Positions 1 to 5,030 of a stretch of 7,597 bases of DNA are shown one piece after another. The notes beneath the pieces are model-generated. The model was not told the origin of the DNA and did no database searches. It worked only from the letters and a program-made list of their open reading frames with translations. Numbering within the stretch: the first letter of the stretch is position 1; each line of letters begins with the position of its first letter. The DNA comes from Bacteroidales bacterium (GTDB lineage: Bacteria; Bacteroidota; Bacteroidia; Bacteroidales; VadinHA17), in contig PMEC01000183.1 in NCBI GenBank assembly GCA_003155705.1, positions 770 through 8,366 on the forward strand, given 5' to 3'. The translations under genes were made by a program, and so were the position numbers.

Positions 1-329
1 GCATGTTTATAGAGGTCGAACCATTTATCGGAAAGATACTCGGTGATTAGACCGGGTCTTGGATGAATAAATACCTGGCTGCTCCCGGCTTTTTTGAAAT
101 CGTTAAGGAAATTATCTATTTCATCCTTTGTTATGTCAGCATTCCAGACAAAGAATGGAGAGGTAGTATATTCTTTGGCAGGTTCTTTAAACTGTTCTGA
201 AAGTGTCTTGAAATCAGGTACTTTGATTTCATCAATTTGATTTACTTTTTTTTTGCATGAGTTGACTGCAAATATTCCGGGCATAAATGCAAGAATAAGA
301 ATTAGCTGATTGATTCTGCGCGATTTCAT
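1..329 (-). CDS. Exported glycosidase-like protein, N-terminal 109 codons (cut by window edge)
   Basis: An open frame starts at ATG 329-327 on the minus strand and stays open to the left edge, so only the N-terminus is visible. The first 25 residues are a basic start, a hydrophobic run and a cysteine in VNSC (residue 25), which fits a lipoprotein signal, though the lipobox is not ideal. A poly-lysine stretch follows. From about residue 58 comes SPFFVWNADITKDEID, then KKAGSSQVFIHPRPG and ITEYLSDKWFDLY. From memory this pattern (an aromatic-Trp-Asn strand, a helix, then a strand ending in IHPRPG) matches the start of a TIM-barrel in large uncharacterised Bacteroidota glycoside hydrolases related to GH106-type alpha-L-rhamnosidases. 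The family assignment is tentative because the catalytic part is outside the window. It is co-directional with the three minus-strand genes but 382 bp from the nearest, so it may have its own promoter. Confidence 0.6.
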   Translation of the reverse strand, partial: MKSRRINQLILILAFMPGIFAVNSCKKKVNQIDEIKVPDFKTLSEQFKEPAKEYTTSPFFVWNADITKDEIDNFLNDFKKAGSSQVFIHPRPGLITEYLSDKWFDLYKH

Positions 330-431
330 GGGATAGAAGGATATGAATTATAGGTTATTATGAAGTTTTATAAATTTACAGATAATTTGCATCTGAACAA
401 AATAAAATTTATCCAGATAACTGGGAACTGG

Positions 432-468
432 CAACCCCTCTGTCACTCGGGCGTGACAGGGGCTGTTG
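432..468. repeat. GC-rich hairpin abutting the palindromic element
   Basis: CTGTCAC at 440-446 pairs perfectly with GTGACAG at 453-459 around the loop TCGGGC. The stem continues through a T-G pair and two C-G pairs to 437/462, and after a small internal loop CAAC (432-435) pairs with GTTG (465-468). It overlaps the left end of the 459-611 element. There is no U-tract on either side, so a classical intrinsic terminator is unlikely. Confidence 0.5.
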
Positions 469-611
469 AAAAAGTCCTTTGTGCGCCTTTGAGACATCCT
501 TAGTGCCCTTTGTGGTTAAACATAAATCCCTGAACCACAAAGGTTAACAAAGGATAACACAAAGGACACAAAGTAAAGATTTCTTATTTTTACTACTTTT
601 TCGACAACCCC
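459..611. repeat. 153-bp palindromic element with IS-like ends (MITE-like)
   Basis: The ends are 17-bp inverted repeats: GGGGCTGTTGAAAAAGT at 459-475 and ACTTTTTCGACAACCCC at 595-611 pair at 15 of 17 positions. Inside, CCTTTGTGGTT (507-517) pairs perfectly with AACCACAAAGG (533-543), and the segments between also match imperfectly, with repeated CCTTTGTG-like units (for example 476-483). The whole element can thus fold into one long imperfect hairpin. The ends resemble, from memory, termini of some insertion sequences with a TGTTGAAAAAGT core, which suggests a non-autonomous, MITE-like element. No transposase frame lies inside and no clear target-site duplication flanks it. A structural or REP-like intergenic repeat is the alternative. 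Confidence 0.6.
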
Positions 612-661
612 AAAATCCTGATTCTTAAATATGTATCAATTTAATTAACTGTATACCCAAA

Positions 662-687
662 GAACCAAGGAACCAGAACCAAGAACC
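662..687. repeat. Short GAACC-type direct repeat
   Basis: GAACCAAGGAACCA (662-675) is followed directly by GAACCAAGAACC (676-687), so the unit GAACCAAG occurs twice 14 bp apart with extra GAACC cores. It lies just downstream (minus strand) of the sialidase-superfamily gene. It is too short for a CRISPR or satellite and looks like low-complexity intergenic repeat DNA. Confidence 0.4.
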
Positions 688-711
688 TGTACACGATAAC
701 TCTTCAAATCC

Positions 712-1734
712 TCAAACCTCAATTACCACGTGCTTTATAATTTTCCTTTTCCAGGTATAAGTTATATGGACCAGCCCATCCGATGTCTGAATTACGGCCG
801 GGTATGAGAACTCACCAGGTTCTGTTTCAAGAGTAATTAATTTGTCCCACTTTTTTCCATCAGGTGAAATGGCCACACAAAGAGGTGTTCTTGGTCCGCT
901 TCTGCCATCAGCATAAGACGTTGTAGGGTTATAAACAAGCAGGTATATTCCGTTTTTTAGTGCAACAGCATCTATTCCTGAGTTTGGATTTGGAAGTGAA
1001 GTTGCTTCCAACGGGGACCATGTTTTGCCATTATCATTGGACCATGATTCGGCTATGCAGCCCTCCTTGGTACGGCATAATATCTGTAATACATTTTTCT
1101 GATGAAAAAGTACAGAGGGTTGAATGGCGCTGAGTTTCTTTTCACCGGATTTTACCATTGTTTTTGTCCAGGTTCTGGCTGTATCGGCGGTTCTCTCCAT
1201 TTGAATATTCCAACCATTATTTTCTGTGCTGGAAGGGCAGAGGAGAACTCCGTCTTTTATCATAACCGGTTTATTTTTCACAGGACCCATAAATCCTTCG
1301 GGAAGTCTTTCCGGTTTACTCCAGGTTTTACCATTGTCAAATGATCTGATGAGCATCCCCCACCATTCTGAGGGACTTGGTCCAATTTTATAAAAAAGAA
1401 CAAGGGGGCCATCATCATATCGGTATAGAACGGGGTTCCAGCAAGGGAACCTCTTCCCTTCGGGTTGCGTTCCGGTTGCTACCTCTTGGGGGACAGTCCA
1501 GCCTTTAACATCATTTCGGCATATCCATATACCAACATCAGGGTTTTTCTCAGCAGTTCCACCGAAAAAGGCAACAACCAATCCTTCAGGTGTTTCTGTT
1601 ATTGTTGATGCATGGCATGAAGGGAAAGGAGCATTTTCAAAGACGAATTCAGCTTTTATGATTCTTACCTGACCGGGGAGATTCATTGTCAGAATTAAAT
1701 TCAGAATTAGAAAAAGAATAGAAAACCTGTACAT
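712..1734 (-). CDS. Exported BNR-repeat beta-propeller protein, sialidase superfamily
   Basis: 340 residues with an N-terminal signal peptide (hydrophobic residues 5-17, probable cleavage near residue 22). Asp-box (BNR) motifs sit at 131-138 (SFDNGKTW), 183-189 (degenerate, ADTARTW), 232-239 (SNDNGKTW) and 290-296 (SPDGKKW). Other conserved-looking blocks are HAST at 41-44, FFGGTAE at 56-62, DVGIW at 66-70 and SYPAVIQTSDG at 310-320. This is the single-domain six-bladed propeller layout of the BNR_2 sialidase-like family. The FRIP arginine motif usual near the N-terminus of GH33 sialidases is absent; the corresponding area reads PFPSCHAST. It is therefore safer to call it a sialidase-superfamily hydrolase or lyase of unknown substrate than a neuraminidase. 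It follows the DUF1080 gene by 81 bp on the same strand and may be co-transcribed with it. The start ATG is well supported by the signal peptide. Stop is TGA. Confidence 0.85.
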   Translation of the reverse strand: MYRFSILFLILNLILTMNLPGQVRIIKAEFVFENAPFPSCHASTITETPEGLVVAFFGGTAEKNPDVGIWICRNDVKGWTVPQEVATGTQPEGKRFPCWNPVLYRYDDGPLVLFYKIGPSPSEWWGMLIRSFDNGKTWSKPERLPEGFMGPVKNKPVMIKDGVLLCPSSTENNGWNIQMERTADTARTWTKTMVKSGEKKLSAIQPSVLFHQKNVLQILCRTKEGCIAESWSNDNGKTWSPLEATSLPNPNSGIDAVALKNGIYLLVYNPTTSYADGRSGPRTPLCVAISPDGKKWDKLITLETEPGEFSYPAVIQTSDGLVHITYTWKRKIIKHVVIEV

Positions 1735-1793
1735 CGAATTGATTATTAAGCTGATATTATTTGCAATTATAACTGCTTAACTATTGTCAACTT

Positions 1794-1821
1794 CCTTCTG
1801 CCTTCTGCCTACCGCCTACTT
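1794..1821. repeat. Heptanucleotide tandem repeat overlapping a stop codon
   Basis: Four 7-bp units lie head to tail: CCTTCTG (1794-1800), CCTTCTG (1801-1807), CCTACCG (1808-1814) and CCTACTT (1815-1821). On the minus strand this reads as AGGCAGAAGG-type repeats starting inside the last codons of the DUF1080 gene, whose TAG stop (1818-1816) lies in the fourth unit. Similar heptad tracts are, from memory, common between genes in environmental Bacteroidota. Confidence 0.6.
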
Positions 1822-2559
1822 GATCTCCCTTATCTTAATATTCCTGAATGACACCTTAAACTGATGGTCCTGAAGAAGTATATGACCCTCAGTTGCCTCC
1901 CCAAAGTTAGGTGAACCTTTAAATTTACTTGTTTCAACAAGTGCTTTCCATGCTGCATCTCCTCTTTCATATGATACAGTCATCTGACCATTAAGCCAAT
2001 GTTCAACATGATTGCCTTTAACAATTATGGTAGCCGTGTTCCATTGGTTTGGACCATTATCTTTCTTACTCTTTGGTGGTATCAGGTCATAAAGGCCTGC
2101 TAATGTACGATCACCGTTTTTTCCAAGTTTGGCATCAGGATGCAGTTTGTCATCGAGGATCTGATATTCGCAGCTGACATTTGTTTTTCCATCAACAAAA
2201 TACTTGATTCCGCTGTTTGCTCCAGGTGTGTAAAGGAAATCGACTGACAACTCAAAATTTTTGTATGTATCAATGGTAATTATATCACCACCCGATTTGG
2301 TTTGTCCCGTTGGAGGAAGGACAGTCAGGACGCCATCCTTTATCTCCCAACCACTTGCAGGAAAAGAAGGGCCATTGTAACTTCTCCAGCCGGCAGATGT
2401 TTTACCATCCCAGAGAAGCTTCCATCCGTCTTTTATTTCCTTGTTTGTGAGCTTGTTGTTGAGGTCAATTTGTTTCACGTTTCCCTGTTGTCCGTTAGAT
2501 GTCGTTCCAGTGAAAACCAAAAGGTACAGAGCCATAATTAAATAAGTCATTCTTTTCAT
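1816..2559 (-). CDS. DUF1080 protein, 3-keto-glycoside hydrolase-type (PF06439)
   Basis: 247 residues. A signal peptide covers about residues 1-23 (hydrophobic LIMALYLLVF, then SNGQQ), so the protein is exported. The mature part is one jelly-roll (LamG-like) domain with hallmarks of DUF1080/3keto-disac_hyd: GWKLLWDGKT at 45-54, GWEIKDGVL at 70-78, the strand DFLYTPGANSGIKYFV at 107-122, CEYQILDD at 130-137, GLYDLIPP at 155-162, NQWNTATIIVKGNHVEHWLNG at 171-191, and the C-terminal GHILLQDH and FRNIKI blocks (225-243). Characterised family members cleave 3-keto-glycosides in a pathway where an oxidoreductase first oxidises the sugar at C3. Activity here is inferred from family only. No partner oxidoreductase is in the window. 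The gene lies 63 bp downstream of the GH43 gene and 81 bp upstream of the propeller gene, all same strand, consistent with one operon. A second Met at residue 4 is an alternative start. Stop is TAG inside a heptad repeat. Confidence 0.88.
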   Translation of the reverse strand: MKRMTYLIMALYLLVFTGTTSNGQQGNVKQIDLNNKLTNKEIKDGWKLLWDGKTSAGWRSYNGPSFPASGWEIKDGVLTVLPPTGQTKSGGDIITIDTYKNFELSVDFLYTPGANSGIKYFVDGKTNVSCEYQILDDKLHPDAKLGKNGDRTLAGLYDLIPPKSKKDNGPNQWNTATIIVKGNHVEHWLNGQMTVSYERGDAAWKALVETSKFKGSPNFGEATEGHILLQDHQFKVSFRNIKIREIK

Positions 2560-2622
2560 AATTGAATAATTTTAATATTGGTTTCAGTTTATTGTTTATC
2601 CGGAATTGGAAAGGTAATAATT

Positions 2623-3768
2623 TTATTTTAGTCTGGTGATATCCCACTCCGGATACCATTTGATAATTGGAGTACCATTTTCCCATTCAACCGGAAGCCA
2701 TATGTAGCGGCTATCCGCAAGATTCTCTGGTATCCACCTGTCTGCCATGAAGATCAATAAGTCTTTTTTCCCTTCCACCGGCAATACATAAGTACTCTGA
2801 GAACCGAATGTTGTCTTGTTTTCATTTTCAGTGCCCCTGGAAGGATTTCCGAGCGGTGTCCAATCTTTGAACAGTCCATCAGAAACAGCAACCCTACCCG
2901 GATTAGGTTTCCATCCGGTAGTTCCTGATGTGAACAAGAAATATTTCCCGTTCTTTTTGAAAATGGCCGGTGCTTCATTTGAATCTCCTGGCAAAACTCT
3001 GAAATATCGGCCTGTAAAATTGAGATAATCATCAGTAAGCTCAGCAATATGCAAAGTCTGGTTTTCTTCGGAAGAAAAAATATGATAAGCTTTCCCATCA
3101 GAATCAACAAAAAGATTCATGTCTCTCGCCATTTGTCCGCCAGCGAAATCGCGACGAAGGAATAATCCATCCTTAACAGCTTTTTTCCATTCGTCAGAAC
3201 CGCTTTTTAAATCACTTGCTTTAACTGTCGCATTTTTTTGTTCTTCAGTGAAGTTAACGGGCCAAATGCCGGCATTGGGTCGGAGACTCCTGATATATTT
3301 ATAAGGACCTGTAATGGTGTTACTTACGGCAACGCCAGTGAGCGCAGCCCTGTATCCCTGTCCTTTCAGCTCATGATGAAACCACATTACAAACTTCCCG
3401 GTTTTCTTGTTATAGATAACCTTGGGGCGTTCAATTACACAACCCCTTACAAGCAAACTGGTAGTATCATCTGTAACTTGCAAAGCAAACCCCTCATTTT
3501 TCCATTTCACAAGATCTTTTGATGAATAGCAGCCAACACCATAATGACTTCTGTCCATATCATTTCTTGGCAGCCTGTACTCACCAAACCAGTAATAAGT
3601 ATTGTGATAAAATATTATTCCTCCTCCATGAACATTTATATGATTACCTTCAGTATCCGGCCATGTCGCACCAGGCTTGATTATGAGGCTCTCCTTCTGA
3701 CAATAGACATGCAAGCAGAAGAATGAAGCGAGTATTGTTATTGCTGCTCTTTTTATTTGAGTCTTCAT
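2623..3768 (-). CDS. Exported GH43 glycosidase, exo-beta-1,3-galactanase-like clade (GH43_24/34-like)
   Basis: 381 residues with a signal peptide (about 1-23, ending HVYCQ). The mature protein begins with WPDTEGNHINVHGGGIIFY (36-54) and YYWFGE (58-63), the opening strand pattern of the GH43 five-bladed propellers that include fungal and bacterial exo-beta-1,3-galactanases. Further blocks are ERPKVIYN (113-120), ARDMNLFVD (214-222), SNEAPAIFKKNGKYFLFTSG (263-282), FGSQSTYVLP (321-330) and ADRWIPENLADSRYIWLPVEW (342-362). By analogy with the structurally studied Phanerochaete galactanase, E265 would be the general acid, E113 the supporting glutamate, and Q324 sits where other GH43 enzymes carry the aspartate base. 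A loop of about 50 residues (160-210) seems longer than in the fungal enzymes. Likely role: release of galactose or a related residue from beta-1,3-galactan-type glycans; subfamily and exact substrate are inference. It is the first gene of the minus-strand block. Stop is TAA. Confidence 0.85.
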   Translation of the reverse strand: MKTQIKRAAITILASFFCLHVYCQKESLIIKPGATWPDTEGNHINVHGGGIIFYHNTYYWFGEYRLPRNDMDRSHYGVGCYSSKDLVKWKNEGFALQVTDDTTSLLVRGCVIERPKVIYNKKTGKFVMWFHHELKGQGYRAALTGVAVSNTITGPYKYIRSLRPNAGIWPVNFTEEQKNATVKASDLKSGSDEWKKAVKDGLFLRRDFAGGQMARDMNLFVDSDGKAYHIFSSEENQTLHIAELTDDYLNFTGRYFRVLPGDSNEAPAIFKKNGKYFLFTSGTTGWKPNPGRVAVSDGLFKDWTPLGNPSRGTENENKTTFGSQSTYVLPVEGKKDLLIFMADRWIPENLADSRYIWLPVEWENGTPIIKWYPEWDITRLK

Positions 3769-4025
3769 AAGAATATTTTTAAAATTCTGTATATCAGTAG
3801 TTTATTTCTTTCTTCCAAGTAAAAAATATAAATATTTTATTGATAACCTGTTAAATAACCTTGAATTATCGCTCCTTTAGGGGAGAAGGCCCCACATGCA
3901 GGGACAAAGGGGTCAACCCACAATAACAAAGATAATTAATAAGTTTATCGGTTGAATATGTTTAAGAATATAGTAGAATCATCGGTATTCTTTTATATTT
4001 TTGATATGCTAAACCTTAAATAATT
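3769..4025. promoter_or_regulatory. Divergent intergenic region between the two gene blocks
   Basis: This 257-bp AT-rich stretch separates the start of the minus-strand GH43 gene from the start of the plus-strand GATase-like gene, so both promoters must lie here. The centre (about 3871-3920) is a GC-rich island in otherwise very AT-rich DNA, containing CTCCTTTAGGGGAG (3872-3885) and further C- and G-runs (GGCCCC, then GGGG). It could be an operator shared by both blocks or a decayed intergenic repeat; the sequence does not decide. No regulator gene is adjacent. Confidence 0.5.
3996..4003 (+). promoter_or_regulatory. Candidate Bacteroidota -7 promoter element
   Basis: TATTTTTG matches the Bacteroidota -7 consensus TAnnTTTG exactly and lies 22 bp before the ATG of the GATase-like gene. 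No TTG was found at the expected 19-21 bp spacing upstream (the nearest is at 3952-3954, too far), and a -7-like octamer is easily found by chance in such AT-rich DNA. This is a weak prediction, and the implied leader would be short. Confidence 0.3.
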
Positions 4026-4823
4026 ATGAAAACAAGAAGAACTTTTAAATCGTTTTTAATATTACTGGTAATTATAAGCAGTGGCTTTGTTGCCAGAACC
4101 TGCCAGGCTCAACCTGTGGTCGGACTTGATAACTGGTACAACCGTGAGATTAATGCCAAAACAGGAATGCCTTTTCACTATCTCTGGACAGATACAGCTT
4201 TCAGCGGATACTCACGCTGGGGTAAGATATTCACAAGCAGAGGTGCAAAACTATCAACCCTTGAAAAACCCGATGCTAATGTACTAAGCAAAGTGAATAT
4301 TTATATAATTGTCGATCCCGATACCACAACTGAAAGCAAATCACCTAATTATGTCATGCCGGAGGAAGCAAAGATAATCGAACAATGGGTTAAGAACGGA
4401 GGTGTGCTGGCGCTTCTGGGGAATGACGCTCCGAACTGTGAATTCACCCATTTCAACCAGCTGGCAACGCAATTTGGAATGTATTTTAATCATGTAACTC
4501 TTCACCCGGTTACCGGGACAAATTTTGAAATGGGGGCATCAAAGAATCTTCCTGATCATCCTTTGTTTAAAGGAGTTTCAAAAATCTACCTGAAGGAGAT
4601 TTCATCAATAAGTCTTAAAGGTGAAGCAAAACCTATTCTTGTTGAGAATGGTAATGTACTGATAGCTGAATGCAAATATGGAAAAGGATACGTCTTTGCG
4701 ATAGGAGATCCATGGATCTATAATGAATATATGGATCACGACCGCCTTCCGGCAAGTTTTGATAACCGTAAGGCAGCCGAGAATCTGACGGATCTGCTGT
4801 TGAGCTATGCGAAGAAGAAGTAA
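4026..4823 (+). CDS. Exported GATase-like (DUF4350-like) protein, accessory module of GH105/GH88 enzymes
   Basis: 265 residues with a signal peptide (hydrophobic 9-20, probable cleavage after CQA at 26-28). The mature sequence holds VVGLDNWYNRE (31-41), SGYSRWGKIF (60-69), VNIYIIVDPDT (90-100), WVKNGGVLALLGNDAPNCEF (121-140), HFNQLATQFGMYFN (142-155), YLKEIS (188-193) and YGKGYVFAIGDPWIYNEYMD (218-237). This is the alpha/beta flavodoxin-like layout of class I glutamine-amidotransferase-like domains. From memory the same sequence type occurs as the C-terminal part of longer Bacteroidota GH88/GH105 proteins. No GxCxG nucleophile elbow is seen; the elbow position reads LLGNDAPN, so amidotransferase activity is unlikely. 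A role in substrate binding or in supporting the neighbouring GH105 enzyme is the best inference. It starts the plus-strand block, 207 bp upstream of the GH105 gene. Stop is TAA, followed directly by a second TAA. Confidence 0.75.
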   Translation: MKTRRTFKSFLILLVIISSGFVARTCQAQPVVGLDNWYNREINAKTGMPFHYLWTDTAFSGYSRWGKIFTSRGAKLSTLEKPDANVLSKVNIYIIVDPDTTTESKSPNYVMPEEAKIIEQWVKNGGVLALLGNDAPNCEFTHFNQLATQFGMYFNHVTLHPVTGTNFEMGASKNLPDHPLFKGVSKIYLKEISSISLKGEAKPILVENGNVLIAECKYGKGYVFAIGDPWIYNEYMDHDRLPASFDNRKAAENLTDLLLSYAKKK

Positions 4824-4869
4824 TAAACCATCATCTTGAATTAATATCATCCTACGACTCTTAAATCTC

Positions 4870-4973
4870 TACCTCATCCTCCAACCCCTTCTCCCAAGAG
4901 AGAAGGGGCGTAAACAAAACATAATCAGTATATTAAGTCCCTCTCCCCTGGGAGAGGGATTTAGGGTGAGGTA
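4870..4973. repeat. Paired-hairpin palindromic repeat between GATase-like and GH105 genes
   Basis: Two strong hairpins stand side by side. In the first, CCCCTTCTC (4885-4893) pairs with GAGAAGGGG (4900-4908) around a 6-base loop. In the second, TCCCTCTCCC (4938-4947) pairs with GGGAGAGGGA (4950-4959) around CT. The element is bounded by a further inverted repeat, TACCTCATCCT (4870-4880) against AGGGTGAGGTA (4963-4973), 10 of 11 positions. This is a REP/BIME-like layout of the CCTCACCCTAAATCCCTCTCCC type that, from memory, recurs in many bacterial genomes. Located between co-directional genes, it may attenuate transcription or stabilise mRNA ends; no U-tract marks it as a plain terminator. Confidence 0.7.
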
Positions 4974-5030
4974 AAAAACATAAAATGAATTTGGAGGGAA
5001 AAAATCTCAGAAAAAATAAATAGAAAAGAA

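Larger units (their letters stand above)
330..711. other. 382-bp gene-free gap with several repeats
   Basis: No frame in this stretch looks coding. The AT-rich part next to the partial glycosidase gene (about 330-425) is where its promoter should lie, but no clear -7/-33 pair was seen. The rest is filled by a strong hairpin (432-468), a 153-bp palindromic element (459-611) and a GAACC-type short repeat (662-687). The section 612-660 is plain AT-rich DNA. The size and the repeats suggest that the sialidase-superfamily gene and the partial glycosidase gene are separate transcription units. Confidence 0.6.

Noticed and set aside
437..462. Intrinsic terminator for the minus-strand block
   Set aside because: The stem is strong, but there is no T-rich tract after it in the minus direction and it lies about 250 bp beyond the last stop codon.
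459..687. CRISPR-like array suggested by repeated CTTTGTG and GAACC units
   Set aside because: Units are short, degenerate and irregularly spaced with no unique spacers of constant length; the structure is palindromic rather than an array.
1102..1344. 80-codon open frame on the plus strand
   Set aside because: It lies wholly antisense inside the propeller gene and has no recognisable domain; the minus-strand frame has clear family motifs.
1740..1790. TTGACA and TATAAT hexamers on the minus strand ahead of the propeller gene
   Set aside because: They are only 13 bp apart, too close for a sigma-70-type promoter, and the host appears to be Bacteroidota, which uses a different consensus; TATAATTG also has one mismatch to TAnnTTTG and a poor spacing to TTG.
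2495..2686. 63-codon minus-strand frame bridging the GH43 and DUF1080 genes
   Set aside because: It overlaps the ends of two well-supported genes in another frame and shows no protein-like features.
2754..3110. 118-codon minus-strand frame inside the GH43 gene
   Set aside because: It is an out-of-frame shadow of the GH43 coding sequence, with no signal or domain; GH43 motifs are intact in the main frame, so there is no frameshift.
4985..5023. Short ATG-led leader-peptide-like frame before GH105
   Set aside because: Only about a dozen codons with low-complexity A-rich sequence; the GGAGGG nearby is too far from the GH105 start to act as its ribosome site.
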